From positions 1 through 16,529 of the forward strand of contig QMQE01000040.1 of NCBI GenBank assembly GCA_003650445.1: 16,529 nt of DNA, read 5' to 3'. The notes beneath the pieces were generated by a model. It saw nothing but the letters and a program-made list of their open reading frames with translations. It searched no databases and was not told where the DNA came from. Position numbers and translations under genes: made by a program. Each line of letters starts with the position of its first letter. The stretch's first letter is position 1. Positions 5,434-14,717 of the stretch are shown here, in pieces. This stretch comes from Acidobacteriota bacterium. Lineage in GTDB: Bacteria; Acidobacteriota; Holophagae; Thermotomaculales; Thermotomaculaceae.

Positions 5434-7794
5434 TCACCTCACGCTGCGCACCAGGTGAAACCGGGCGGTGGCGCGGTTGCCGGTTTCATCGATGACGGAA
5501 AGGGTGTGCCAGCCGGGGGTGGCAAGTACGGGCATCTGGTGGATCTTTCGTGTCTGGCCGAGATAGTGGTCGTCCATGTACCAGAAGATACCGGCACCTG
5601 CCTCTCTGTGGGAGACGCGGCAGAGAAGTTTTTGATAAATGCCACCGAAGTCCCGGGGCAGGAATATTCTGGTTCCGGCACCGGGATAGGTGATGGAGAG
5701 GGGATTGATACCTTCCCGGCTTGGACATTTCGGGTTGTGGGGTGGAATCCGGTTGATGTCAATTCCTCTTTTCCGGAGGAGCTGAATCACTTCGGGGGGA
5801 TAGCTGAGCCGCTTTATCTGTTTGTGGTTCCCTGGTTTCCAGCAAAGGGAACAGACAGACATTTTTTCGTCGTTTGTGACGGTGATGGCCCGGTGCCAGG
5901 GACAGGTTTTGTAAAATTCACTTTGAATCGGGGCATCCACCATACGGCCTTGTGGACAGTCGGGGCCGATGGCGTAGCCGGTGTCTTTGCATACGGTTAT
6001 TTTCTTCAGGCTGTCTTCCGGCCGGGGAAACCAGGCCGGGGCATTTCCCCTTGGCAGGGTGTTGAAGATGTTGAAGAGAAGTGGCCCCGCAGTCATAGCC
6101 CCTCCGATTTCCGGGTTACCGGTGCCGTCGAAGTTGCCGATCCAGACGGCGACGGTCCATTTCGGACTGACTCCCACCGCCCAGGCGTCCCGCTGACCGT
6201 AGCTGGTGCCGGTTTTCCATGCGATGGGCCACTGATCCCGGAAAAGTTCCCAGTAGTATTCGGAGCCGGGCCGTTTCAGGTCCCTGAGAATGTTCAGTGT
6301 GAGAAAACAGGCACCGGGACTGATGAGAGCTTCACTTCGAGAGGCAATTTTTTGTCCGGGGCGTTTTACTACCGTCAGCGGGGAGAATTTTCCATAGCGG
6401 CCCAGTCCCCGGTAGAGGGCCGCCAAATCAATGAGCTTTGCCTCGGCCCCGCCCAGCACCAGCGGCAGGCCATAAGCGGACGGGGGCCTGAAAAGGGTGC
6501 TCATCCCGGCCTGTTTCAGGAAGTTGTAAAAGTCCCGGACTCCGTAGGCGTTCAACAAGCGGACTGCAGGGATGTTCAGGGACTGGGTCAGGGCTTCCCT
6601 TGCGGTGACCAGCCCGGCGTAGGAGTGGTCGGCGTTGGCGGGGGTAAAGGAGCCGTAGTGGCTGGGGATATCCATCATGACGGTATCCGGGAGGATGAGG
6701 CCCCTGTCCATGGACAGGGCGTAGAGGAAGGGTTTGAGGATGGAGCCGGTGGAACGGGGGGCCTGAACGCCGTCCACCTGGCCCGATGCCGATTTGTCAA
6801 AGAACCCCTGTGAGCCGATATAGGCGCGGATTTTGCCGCTTTCGGTTTCCGCGATAACGACTGCGCCATTTCGAATACCGCTGTGTTTCAGGTAATTCAG
6901 GTAGTTGGTTGTGAGGGCCCGGGCGTGTTTCTGAATCTCCGGATCAATTGTGGTAATGACGGTTTTTCCGGGGAAATGGGCATGCAGCCGCCGGCTGAGA
7001 TGGGGTGCCATTGCGGGAAAGGGGTGGCTTTTTGACGGAACCGGCTCGACAAGGGCATCTCTCAGGGTCGCGGCGTCGATGATTTTGTGCCGAAGCAGTT
7101 TATGAAGGAGGCGATTTCGTTTTTCTTTCAACAGTTTGTGCCCGTTTTTGGGTGAAATCAGCCCCGGGGCGTTGGGGAGGACAGCGAGGGTGGCGGCCTG
7201 GCTCCAGGTCAGTTTTTCCGGTGCCTTGCCAAAGTTTTTCCACGACGCGGCACGGATCCCGATGACGTTTCCGCCGAAGGGGGCATGGTCCAGGTACATG
7301 CGCAGAATGTCTTTTTTGCCATAGCGCCACTCGATTTTAATGGCCTGTAACATTTCCAGCACTTTGTTGGCGACGGTTCGTGGCTTTGGCCGGGAAATCC
7401 GTGCCAGTTGCATAGTGAGGGTGGACGCGCCACTGACAATCCGCCCGGCCCGGGCATCCTGCCAGATGGCCCGGCAAATGGCAAAGGGATTCACACCGGG
7501 ATGGCTGTAGAAAAAACGGTCTTCCGCAGTTAGAAGCGCCTGTTCCAGTTTTTTCGGTACCGGCATGTCCGGCCGGGGGGGCAGAATCCATTGCTGATCG
7601 GGATTGAGGAAGACCCGCATCATTTTTCCGTTCCGGTCTGTGACAACTGTGCTGTATCGGCCGGGAAAGAGCGGTTCGGGGACCGGTGTCAACACCACGG
7701 CGAGGAAAAAGACCAGCGGTACCGCCGCCAGGATAAGTGCCTTGCGGCGGTACCGGATGTTTTTGAGTTTCATCAAGACATCAGCACATTTCAA
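5434..7794 (-). CDS. pbpC: Penicillin-binding protein 1C (bifunctional glycosyltransferase/transpeptidase)
   Basis: A 786-residue inner-membrane peptidoglycan synthase facing the periplasm. A membrane anchor spans about 19-35. The glycosyltransferase domain has the catalytic E91 in AEDRFFYSHPG and the motif GASTLTMQLAR (122-132), which polymerise lipid II. The transpeptidase has SxxK with nucleophile S351 and K354, SLN (405-407) and KTGT (527-530), all intact. The C-terminal portion has a Cys-rich stretch and then a β-domain (about 695-786) like the PBP1C C-terminal domain. It directly follows the alpha-2-macroglobulin gene, as in many diderm bacteria. The start is uncertain: TTG at 7794 lies 7 bases after the upstream stop, with AAGGAG 13 bases away; ATG at 7773 (residue 8) has no clear ribosome site. 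Sampled lines look more GC-rich than the kinase genes. Identity is firm. Confidence 0.95.
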   Translation of the reverse strand: MKCADVLMKLKNIRYRRKALILAAVPLVFFLAVVLTPVPEPLFPGRYSTVVTDRNGKMMRVFLNPDQQWILPPRPDMPVPKKLEQALLTAEDRFFYSHPGVNPFAICRAIWQDARAGRIVSGASTLTMQLARISRPKPRTVANKVLEMLQAIKIEWRYGKKDILRMYLDHAPFGGNVIGIRAASWKNFGKAPEKLTWSQAATLAVLPNAPGLISPKNGHKLLKEKRNRLLHKLLRHKIIDAATLRDALVEPVPSKSHPFPAMAPHLSRRLHAHFPGKTVITTIDPEIQKHARALTTNYLNYLKHSGIRNGAVVIAETESGKIRAYIGSQGFFDKSASGQVDGVQAPRSTGSILKPFLYALSMDRGLILPDTVMMDIPSHYGSFTPANADHSYAGLVTAREALTQSLNIPAVRLLNAYGVRDFYNFLKQAGMSTLFRPPSAYGLPLVLGGAEAKLIDLAALYRGLGRYGKFSPLTVVKRPGQKIASRSEALISPGACFLTLNILRDLKRPGSEYYWELFRDQWPIAWKTGTSYGQRDAWAVGVSPKWTVAVWIGNFDGTGNPEIGGAMTAGPLLFNIFNTLPRGNAPAWFPRPEDSLKKITVCKDTGYAIGPDCPQGRMVDAPIQSEFYKTCPWHRAITVTNDEKMSVCSLCWKPGNHKQIKRLSYPPEVIQLLRKRGIDINRIPPHNPKCPSREGINPLSITYPGAGTRIFLPRDFGGIYQKLLCRVSHREAGAGIFWYMDDHYLGQTRKIHQMPVLATPGWHTLSVIDETGNRATARFHLVRSVR

Positions 7795-7801
7795 TGGCCA
7801 A

Positions 7802-10800
7802 TCAGTTCTCCTTTGCCGAGGTTACGGATACGAAACGGCCAGGTACAACAGCCCGAAGTGTTTTATCGTACATTGCCTGGCTCACCGTGGCGGGCATAAT
7901 GAAGTGCCCGGCACTGACGGCATTCAGCTTCACAAGAAAATCCAGTGCCTGATAGCTGGTTAGATTGAAAAACCAACGGATTCTGTCGTCCCGGATATCG
8001 GTATAATTCGCATAGCCCAGGTTCCACTTGCTGGTCCAGGCTGGCATGGGTTCCCCGGACAAGCGGGTGTTTTCAATTTCCCAACCGGTGGGCAACATCT
8101 GCTCCAGCGCTACATGGTCAACTGAGGTCTGGCCTTTCTGACAGCGAACCTTGAAATGGCCCCAGAACACCGTTCCCTGCTTGACGGAAGAAGGATCAAT
8201 CGGCATGCCGTTTTCGTTGAGAAATTCCACTTCCATGGCCATGCCCTCAGCAGCCGGTTGGACCGAGACGACAGGAGAGATGGGGATGCCATCCCATTCC
8301 ATGACCGCGTATACTTGCTTCAATGGAACTGAATCGGCGATTTTAACGGTAATCTTCCTGCCAAATCCTTTCGTCAGTTCAAAAGCAGTGCTGAGTGCAG
8401 TGGTATCAAACTGTTTTACGCTACCATCGGGAAGGGTTACACTACCTGTAAGTTTATCCGGATTTCCGTTATGGACACTTGTAGCATTCACGTATTTCCC
8501 CAGCGCGAGGAGAGAGTATGCCGCCGTCTGGGTAGACAGCCATTCTCTGGAGGACAGGCGCTTGGCAATGAGAGTGTATTTTTTGTCCGCCACCTGCCAG
8601 TTCTGGAACTCGGTCGCCAGCTCCAGTAAAATAGCCTGGTTTCGTAATTCGGAGCCGTAGGTCTCTCTATAATTATTGGATTCGGCAACAGATGTTCCTG
8701 ATGTTTTCAGGATATCCGCCGCCGTATCGGCCATGCCGGAGAGTTTGTAAGCCGCGGCAAGGAACCATTTCTGGGTGTCGGACAGTTTATTCAATGCGTT
8801 TTCCCGAATCAGGTTCATGGCGCCCCGGTCCCCCTGCCCCGCAAGGGCCAGGAGGTAAAGCCGGTAAGTCCGCGTCGTCATAGCGTCCATGGTGGACTTG
8901 GCCCTTTCCTGTTCAAATTGAATCCATCCCCTCAGCATATCTTCCGGCACATGATAGCCCTTCTTTTTTGCCTCCAGCAGGAAATGCCCCGCGTAATTGG
9001 TACCCCATGGAGACAAATATGTACTTCCAGGCCAATAACTCATGCCTCCGTCGGGAAGTTGAAATTTTCTCAGGCGTTCAATGGTACGGTTGATGATGGT
9101 GTCGGATCTCTCCTCCTGTTCCGGCGTGAGCTGCGCCAGGGTTTTCAAGTAAAGCTGGGGGAAAGCCGCAGAAGTCGTCTGTTCCACACAGCCATATGGA
9201 TAATGAAGCAGCCAGTTCAGGCGATGTCCGATGTTCAGTTCGGCACGCTTTCGAACCACAATCCGGGCGTGGTTGGAGCCCGGCATCCCCTTATCTGGAA
9301 TATTCACTGTAATGGACTGCCCCGGCTTCACCGGCGTTGTTTTCCATTCGTAGATTCTCGGAGAAACCTGAACCGACTGAAGTTGAGCAGTGTGAATGGC
9401 ACTGTCCCGGCTGGATTTCGCCCGGATGCTGATATCTACATTTCCAAGGGCCTGGGGAATTTCCAGGGTAAAATTGACGTTTTTTTCAGCTGCCTCATCG
9501 AATTTCAATTTTCTGCTCGCCTCTCCCACAACCCTTGCCGAACCCTTTGCAAAAATGGAAACGGTCACCGGCCCGACGCCATCCTTCATAGCGAAAACCG
9601 TTACCGGAACCTGAATCCGGTCGCCGGGATGGACCACCCTGGGCAGGGTCGGCAGCACCATCAGGTCTTTCTTAACCGGTACAGATTTTTCCGCGCTTGC
9701 AAAGTGCGTTCCGGCGGAGGCAACTGCCATGACACGGACTGCGCCGATATATTCCGGCATTTTGAAGTGTAGCACCGCTTTTCCTTTACTGTCGGTGGAC
9801 ACGGGCCCCTGAAACAAATCAACGGGCTTGAATCGACGGCGTTTTCCCTCTTCCTTTTTTCGCTGCCTTGCCATAGACATGGCCATCTTCATGTCGCCGC
9901 CGACACTGAACACGCTAAAGGGATCGCCCTTTCTGGCGCCAATGACCCAGGGAAAAATGTCGCTGATGGACGCCGACAGCCGTTCCCGGTGATAGAAAAA
10001 TTTCCATGGATCCGGTGTGGAAAAACCGGTGAGGTCCAGGAGCACTTCGTCCACCACAGCGACAACGAGCTGTGCCGGGTTATGATCGCCTGTTTGAATA
10101 GAAATCTTGAACTTTTCTCCCGGTTTCAATTCCTCCGGTGCGTCTATTTTCAGCCCCGGATGGGTAGCCGGGTCACTGACCATCAGCGGCAGTACTCCAT
10201 AGAGTCTCATGGGGCGGTCGTTTGTTGTCTGGTTGTGGGGCTGAATTACCGAAACAACTACGTAGGCATTGGGGGCCATTGCCGCAGTGATGGGAATTTT
10301 GATACTGGTTTTGTTGCCTGAATCCACTTCACCAATCCGGGTTTCAAGGATTTCATTGCCTTTCAGTACCGCATGGGCCAGGGTCCCGGCTTTGGGCGTG
10401 GGAAAGCTGACGACGGCAACATCACCGGGGTGATATGCCGGGCGGTCTGATTTCAGCACAATCATACCGGCAGTTTTTCCACCCCCGGCGGATTCTCCCC
10501 AGGCGTAAGCGCTGAAGAAAAATCCGGCAGTGTGGCCATCGCCATGCTGAACCTCAAGATAATACTCCCCCCTTTCCTTCGGATTGACCTCAATGGGCAC
10601 CGGGAGAGAGGCGGATGTAATTTCACCACTGGCCACTTCTTCGGTATTGACATCGGATTTGAATTTCAACTGGAAGGCGCTGCGGTTCCGGTATTCCCAC
10701 CACCAGAAACGGTCATTTTTATAGAGACGCCATTGCACAGGATGACCGCTGACCGCCTCTCCTTTCGTGTTGACCAGTATGCTGTTCACAGTGAAGGGCT

Positions 10801-13351
10801 CACCAGTTCTGGCGTAGCCATACTCAAAATCCGGTTTCTGCAGCCCAACATAGTAGCGAAAGGTATAAACCGGAATAAAAATACGATTCAGGTTGGGCCT
10901 GCCTCCCTTCTCCAGCACCCGGCCTTTCAGAATCGCGGTCAGCGGCCCCGGAGCGGTAACTGTTTCCGGAACTGTCCATGACACAATGGCAATCCCGGAT
11001 TTGTCCAATTTCCTGTTCATAAGTTGTGTGGCAACGGAACGAAAATTCACCGTTTCATTCACAAAGCGGAAACCGGGAAAGGCTTTGAAGGCAGGCCTTC
11101 CCTTTTCAAGTGACAGGTCAATGGAGGCGTCCAGGCCGGATGCCGGTGTACCAAACAGATATTTTGCCGTCAGTGACAGGGAGAGTGTTTTCCTGTCCGG
11201 AGTCAGAACCCGGGGATCTGCCTTCATGCGTACCTTCAGTTTGTATGGAACAACTGTCTCAATCCGGATCGGATGCACGAAGGTACGGCTTCCCGCAGTC
11301 ACCTCCGCCTGCCAGACCCCGGTAGGGTCATTTTCAGCTGTATGAAAGCGGAAGGCATAAACACCATCTTTGCCCTTTCGTAATGTACTTTCCAATGCCA
11401 CCTGCTGCTTCGGGTTACTCAGTTTCAGTGATACCGGGTGGTTCTCCGGAAATGTACCATTTTCATTGCGTACAATAATAGACAGATGTACTTCATCCCC
11501 AGGCCTGTAAACCCCCCTGTCGGTGAAAAGAAATGCCCTGAGGTTGTCCCGGTTCACCTCACTTCCGCCGACGTCGAATGAAGAAACATTCCACGCCATT
11601 GCGGAATCCAGGAGAAAACTCGTGTCTTCCCGGTATTTCCCCCTGATGTAGTAAACACTTTCTTTCACCTTGGCAAACTCGGCTTTCCCGGCCCGATTGG
11701 TAACAGCGGTTTGAATGACCTGATCCTGATAAGTTCTCAACTCCACCGTGGCCCCGGATATCGGTTTTCCGGAAACAAGGTCCGTGGCAATGACGACATG
11801 ATGCTTCCCGGCATTCAGGTGTGTCATCCCGATGTCAGTCAACAGAACGGGTTTGTAGATGATGCCGTGGGACCAGATGTACCCGGGCCCCCTTGGGTCG
11901 TTATTCCAGTCGTTGTACTCCCCGTACTTCGCCGCTTTGGTTTCCGGCATCATGTCTTTTCGTTCAAATCGGACAGAAATAAGGAACATTCCCAGTTTAC
12001 CCTTCTTAATCAGCTTGCTCAAATCAATGGCATACTGCTCTTCATCATTGAGTTTACCTGACAGATTGAGGCGCTTCTGTGCCACTGTAATTCCCACCCG
12101 TTCACTTTCGTTGAAACTGTCATTCCGGGTCTTGTTCGCATCCATTTCCGCCACCTGGAGATACTGCCCCAACGTGGAAGAAAATACCCGTTTCACCGTA
12201 ACCGTAACCCCTCGTACATTGACGGCGGTAAAGCGAATCTGCTCCTTGTTGCTGGAGGGCAGAAAAATCCCGCTCTTGACAAAACGAATTGCGGGATTGA
12301 GGTTTTGAAAGGTAATGCTGTCTGTAGCGGCTTTCTTCAAACGGGAGCCCCAGATGCTTCGGATTCCCGCCCTTACAGTAACAGCATAGCTCAGCCCCGG
12401 CTTAAAATCACCGCTTACAACAATTTTCCGCCCGGTTTTCTTCATCGTAAATTTTACTGATGGTTTTAGAGAAATAAACCCGTTGATATCCTGTTTCATG
12501 TCGAGGCGGTCGGAAAAAACAATCGCCACTCCCCGGCCGCCTTTTTTCAGCTGTTCAAAGCGGGAGACCCTGAAAATCTTTGCCGGGTCCAGAAAATATT
12601 TTCTTTCCATCGGAGTTGAAATCCCCAGTGGACCCGGATTGACATGGATGACAAGGATTCGCGTTGATTTTCCCCGTGAAATATCCGGGATGGTAAAAGT
12701 GAAGCGCTTCTGATCTTCCCGAATCATCCAGACAGCGTGGACCTTCCGGCCGTCCAGTTTCAGCGAGACACCCTTTTTCACCATATCCACAGTGCAGGGC
12801 TCGGTAAAATCCAACGTTCCCTCGAAAGCCGCCTGGGAGGCATCCCCGGAAGGGGACCCTGTAAACTCTCCATCCAACCGGACAAGCTCCCGTTTTGCCA
12901 CCTGAAATGACAATAGCACTTCTTTTAACATGCTTTTTTTTCGGGCCGGAAGCAGTGCGGAAATGTCCAGTCTTCCGGTGTAGCTTCTGCCCAGTTCCAG
13001 TGGATGATCCGGGATAAAGGCAATGGTTTTCTGGTCCTGCCACAGGGCATGCCCGGGCATATCCGGCATAAACCGGAACACCGGGATTTTCAGTGGCGCA
13101 TTGACCCTGTCTTTGTCCACAATGGGATGATTAAACTGAACCCGGATGGCTTCAGTTGAAGAAATGATTCCCCCGGTAATGTATGAAATTTCCTTTGCAG
13201 TTTCAATTGAATAGCTCGGCTTTTCGGCTGTTTTATTTTTTTCTCTGTGGCCACAGCCTGAAAGAAAGAGAAAAAGTACAGACAGCAAAGAAATCCCGGC
13301 TTTCCATCCTCTTTTTCTGGTTTTGTTACAGTAAAATTTTCTATTCTCCAT
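7802..13351 (-). CDS. yfhM: Bacterial alpha-2-macroglobulin, thioester-containing lipoprotein
   Basis: An 1849-residue envelope protease trap. The signal peptide ends in a lipobox LSGC with lipidated C33; Gly follows, not Asp, which by the enterobacterial rule favours the outer membrane. Recognisable parts in order: N-terminal macroglobulin-like domains, the macroglobulin motif DRGVYRPGDE (from about 611), the VDE..LDLTGF segment (1100 onward), a very basic stretch at 1162-1173 just before the FKPVDLFQGP motif, where the bait region would lie, the thioester domain with GCVEQ (C1388, Q1391 forming the bond), and a C-terminal domain from about 1695. In this family, cleavage of the bait exposes the thioester, which traps the protease covalently. 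It is somewhat longer than the roughly 1650-residue E. coli protein. ATG follows a GGGGGAGG site. It is upstream of pbpC, a pairing known across many bacteria. The precise gene symbol is by homology only. Confidence 0.95.
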   Translation of the reverse strand: MENRKFYCNKTRKRGWKAGISLLSVLFLFLSGCGHREKNKTAEKPSYSIETAKEISYITGGIISSTEAIRVQFNHPIVDKDRVNAPLKIPVFRFMPDMPGHALWQDQKTIAFIPDHPLELGRSYTGRLDISALLPARKKSMLKEVLLSFQVAKRELVRLDGEFTGSPSGDASQAAFEGTLDFTEPCTVDMVKKGVSLKLDGRKVHAVWMIREDQKRFTFTIPDISRGKSTRILVIHVNPGPLGISTPMERKYFLDPAKIFRVSRFEQLKKGGRGVAIVFSDRLDMKQDINGFISLKPSVKFTMKKTGRKIVVSGDFKPGLSYAVTVRAGIRSIWGSRLKKAATDSITFQNLNPAIRFVKSGIFLPSSNKEQIRFTAVNVRGVTVTVKRVFSSTLGQYLQVAEMDANKTRNDSFNESERVGITVAQKRLNLSGKLNDEEQYAIDLSKLIKKGKLGMFLISVRFERKDMMPETKAAKYGEYNDWNNDPRGPGYIWSHGIIYKPVLLTDIGMTHLNAGKHHVVIATDLVSGKPISGATVELRTYQDQVIQTAVTNRAGKAEFAKVKESVYYIRGKYREDTSFLLDSAMAWNVSSFDVGGSEVNRDNLRAFLFTDRGVYRPGDEVHLSIIVRNENGTFPENHPVSLKLSNPKQQVALESTLRKGKDGVYAFRFHTAENDPTGVWQAEVTAGSRTFVHPIRIETVVPYKLKVRMKADPRVLTPDRKTLSLSLTAKYLFGTPASGLDASIDLSLEKGRPAFKAFPGFRFVNETVNFRSVATQLMNRKLDKSGIAIVSWTVPETVTAPGPLTAILKGRVLEKGGRPNLNRIFIPVYTFRYYVGLQKPDFEYGYARTGEPFTVNSILVNTKGEAVSGHPVQWRLYKNDRFWWWEYRNRSAFQLKFKSDVNTEEVASGEITSASLPVPIEVNPKERGEYYLEVQHGDGHTAGFFFSAYAWGESAGGGKTAGMIVLKSDRPAYHPGDVAVVSFPTPKAGTLAHAVLKGNEILETRIGEVDSGNKTSIKIPITAAMAPNAYVVVSVIQPHNQTTNDRPMRLYGVLPLMVSDPATHPGLKIDAPEELKPGEKFKISIQTGDHNPAQLVVAVVDEVLLDLTGFSTPDPWKFFYHRERLSASISDIFPWVIGARKGDPFSVFSVGGDMKMAMSMARQRKKEEGKRRRFKPVDLFQGPVSTDSKGKAVLHFKMPEYIGAVRVMAVASAGTHFASAEKSVPVKKDLMVLPTLPRVVHPGDRIQVPVTVFAMKDGVGPVTVSIFAKGSARVVGEASRKLKFDEAAEKNVNFTLEIPQALGNVDISIRAKSSRDSAIHTAQLQSVQVSPRIYEWKTTPVKPGQSITVNIPDKGMPGSNHARIVVRKRAELNIGHRLNWLLHYPYGCVEQTTSAAFPQLYLKTLAQLTPEQEERSDTIINRTIERLRKFQLPDGGMSYWPGSTYLSPWGTNYAGHFLLEAKKKGYHVPEDMLRGWIQFEQERAKSTMDAMTTRTYRLYLLALAGQGDRGAMNLIRENALNKLSDTQKWFLAAAYKLSGMADTAADILKTSGTSVAESNNYRETYGSELRNQAILLELATEFQNWQVADKKYTLIAKRLSSREWLSTQTAAYSLLALGKYVNATSVHNGNPDKLTGSVTLPDGSVKQFDTTALSTAFELTKGFGRKITVKIADSVPLKQVYAVMEWDGIPISPVVSVQPAAEGMAMEVEFLNENGMPIDPSSVKQGTVFWGHFKVRCQKGQTSVDHVALEQMLPTGWEIENTRLSGEPMPAWTSKWNLGYANYTDIRDDRIRWFFNLTSYQALDFLVKLNAVSAGHFIMPATVSQAMYDKTLRAVVPGRFVSVTSAKEN

Positions 13352-13478
13352 TTCCTCCCCCTGAATTCGGTGAAATTTGATTAAATCTTACCACAGAAAA
13401 GGGAGTTCCACCCCTTCGGAGAAACAGGAAATTCTGATACACTTGTAGCCGGACAGAAATGACTGAAGGAGAACTTTT
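13352..13478. promoter_or_regulatory. Divergent intergenic region between macroglobulin and pepT genes
   Basis: This 127-base gap must hold promoters for two divergent units. Towards pepT there is an extended -10 candidate, described separately. Towards the macroglobulin gene the minus strand has an AT-rich stretch (TAAGATTTAATC) with possible -10 hexamers (TTTAAT) but no matching -35 at proper distance, so I do not mark a site. Confidence 0.5.
13415..13443 (+). promoter_or_regulatory. Candidate extended -10 promoter for pepT
   Basis: TTCGGA (13415-13420, 3/6 to TTGACA), a 17-base spacer, and TACACT (13438-13443, 4/6 to TATAAT) preceded by TG at 13435-13436, giving the TGn extended -10. The expected start of transcription, near 13450, leaves a short leader with the AAGGAG ribosome site before the ATG at 13479. 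Plausible from sequence only. Confidence 0.4.
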
Positions 13479-14714
13479 ATGATTAATCGAGAAGAATTGC
13501 TTGAGCGCTTTACCCGTTACGTCAAAATTTATACAACCTCAGATGAGGAATCCACAACCTTTCCATCGACGAAACGCCAATTTGAGCTGGCAGATCTGCT
13601 GACGGCAGAGTTGAAAGAAATGGGAGTGAAAGATGTCGAACGGGACGAATATGGCTACGTGTATGCCAGAATCCCTGCAAATGTTGAAAAACACGTTGCG
13701 CCGGTGGGATTTATTGCCCATATGGACACTGCCCCGGCTGAGAGTGGGGAAAATGTCAAACCGCAGATTGTCAGGAATTACGACGGGGGTGACATCCCGC
13801 TTCCCGGTGACCCCTCTTTGGTGATTTCTCCGAAAGAGAATCCGATATTAAAAGAACTGGTGGGGAATGATCTCATCACCACCGACGGCACCACACTGCT
13901 CGGTGCCGACGACAAGGCGGGAATTGCAGAAATTATGACTGCAACGGCCTATATGATGGCACACCCGGAGTTTAAACACGGGGAAATCCGTATCGGGTTC
14001 ACGCCGGATGAAGAAGTAGGCCGGGGCGTGGACCATTTTGACGTGGAAAAATTCGGGGCAAAATTCGCCTATACCATGGACGGCGGCCGACTGGGCGAGC
14101 TTGAGGACGAAACCTTCTGCGCTGACAGCGCGGACATTATTTGCCGGGGAATCAACGTGCATCCCGGCTACGCCAAAGACAAAATGGTCAATGCCATCCG
14201 TATGGCAGGGCTGTTTATGACCCTGCTGGATGAAAAGACCCTGCCGGAAACCACGGAAAACCGTGAAGATTACTACCACGCCACCGGTATCAAAGGAATG
14301 GAAAACGAAACCGTCATCAGCATGATTGTACGGTCATTTACTGTGAGCGGGCTGAAGGACCGGGAAAAAGACCTGGAACGGGTGCGCCGGCAGGTACTGG
14401 AAAAATTCCCAAAGGGCGAAATTGAAATCGTCATTAAGGAACAGTACCGGAACATGAAAGAGGTATTGGACGAAAACCCCGAAATTCTGGAAACGGCAAA
14501 GAAAGCATTTGAAAAAGCCGGAATTACCCCCATCCGCAAACCCATCCGCGGCGGAACGGACGGATCCCGGCTCACTTTTATGGGCATTCCAACTCCCAAT
14601 ATTTTTGCTGGCTCCATTAATATGCACTCCAAGAAAGAATTTGCTTCGTTGCAGACCATGGAAAAATCCACCGAAGTCATCCTCCACATTGCGTCTGTTC
14701 TCGTCGAAGCATAG
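13479..14714 (+). CDS. pepT: Peptidase T (tripeptide aminopeptidase, M20 family)
   Basis: A 411-residue cytosolic di-zinc aminopeptidase that removes the N-terminal residue from tripeptides. All expected metal and catalytic residues are visible: H81 and D83 in AHMDT, bridging D144 in LGADDKAG, catalytic base E178 and zinc ligand E179 in TPDEEVG, D201 in TMDGG, and H383 in INMHSKKEF. The positions match E. coli PepT (H78, D140, E173, E174, D196, H379) within a few residues, and the length is nearly the same (408 in E. coli). No signal peptide. The ATG has an AAGGAG site seven bases upstream. It is divergent from the macroglobulin gene and followed after three bases by a small membrane protein. 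Role: using peptides from protein turnover or uptake. Identity is firm. Confidence 0.97.
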   Translation: MINREELLERFTRYVKIYTTSDEESTTFPSTKRQFELADLLTAELKEMGVKDVERDEYGYVYARIPANVEKHVAPVGFIAHMDTAPAESGENVKPQIVRNYDGGDIPLPGDPSLVISPKENPILKELVGNDLITTDGTTLLGADDKAGIAEIMTATAYMMAHPEFKHGEIRIGFTPDEEVGRGVDHFDVEKFGAKFAYTMDGGRLGELEDETFCADSADIICRGINVHPGYAKDKMVNAIRMAGLFMTLLDEKTLPETTENREDYYHATGIKGMENETVISMIVRSFTVSGLKDREKDLERVRRQVLEKFPKGEIEIVIKEQYRNMKEVLDENPEILETAKKAFEKAGITPIRKPIRGGTDGSRLTFMGIPTPNIFAGSINMHSKKEFASLQTMEKSTEVILHIASVLVEA

Positions 14715-14717
14715 AAA

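Noticed and set aside
5332..6813. 493-codon open frame on the plus strand antisense to pbpC
   Set aside because: Its translation is Gly/Val/Pro-rich without any recognisable domain, as expected of the reverse frame of a GC-rich gene. pbpC on the other strand has all its catalytic motifs.
8918..9772. 284-codon plus-strand open frame antisense to the macroglobulin gene
   Set aside because: No family resemblance and no ribosome site that I can see; it lies across the thioester and neighbouring domains of the well-supported minus-strand gene.
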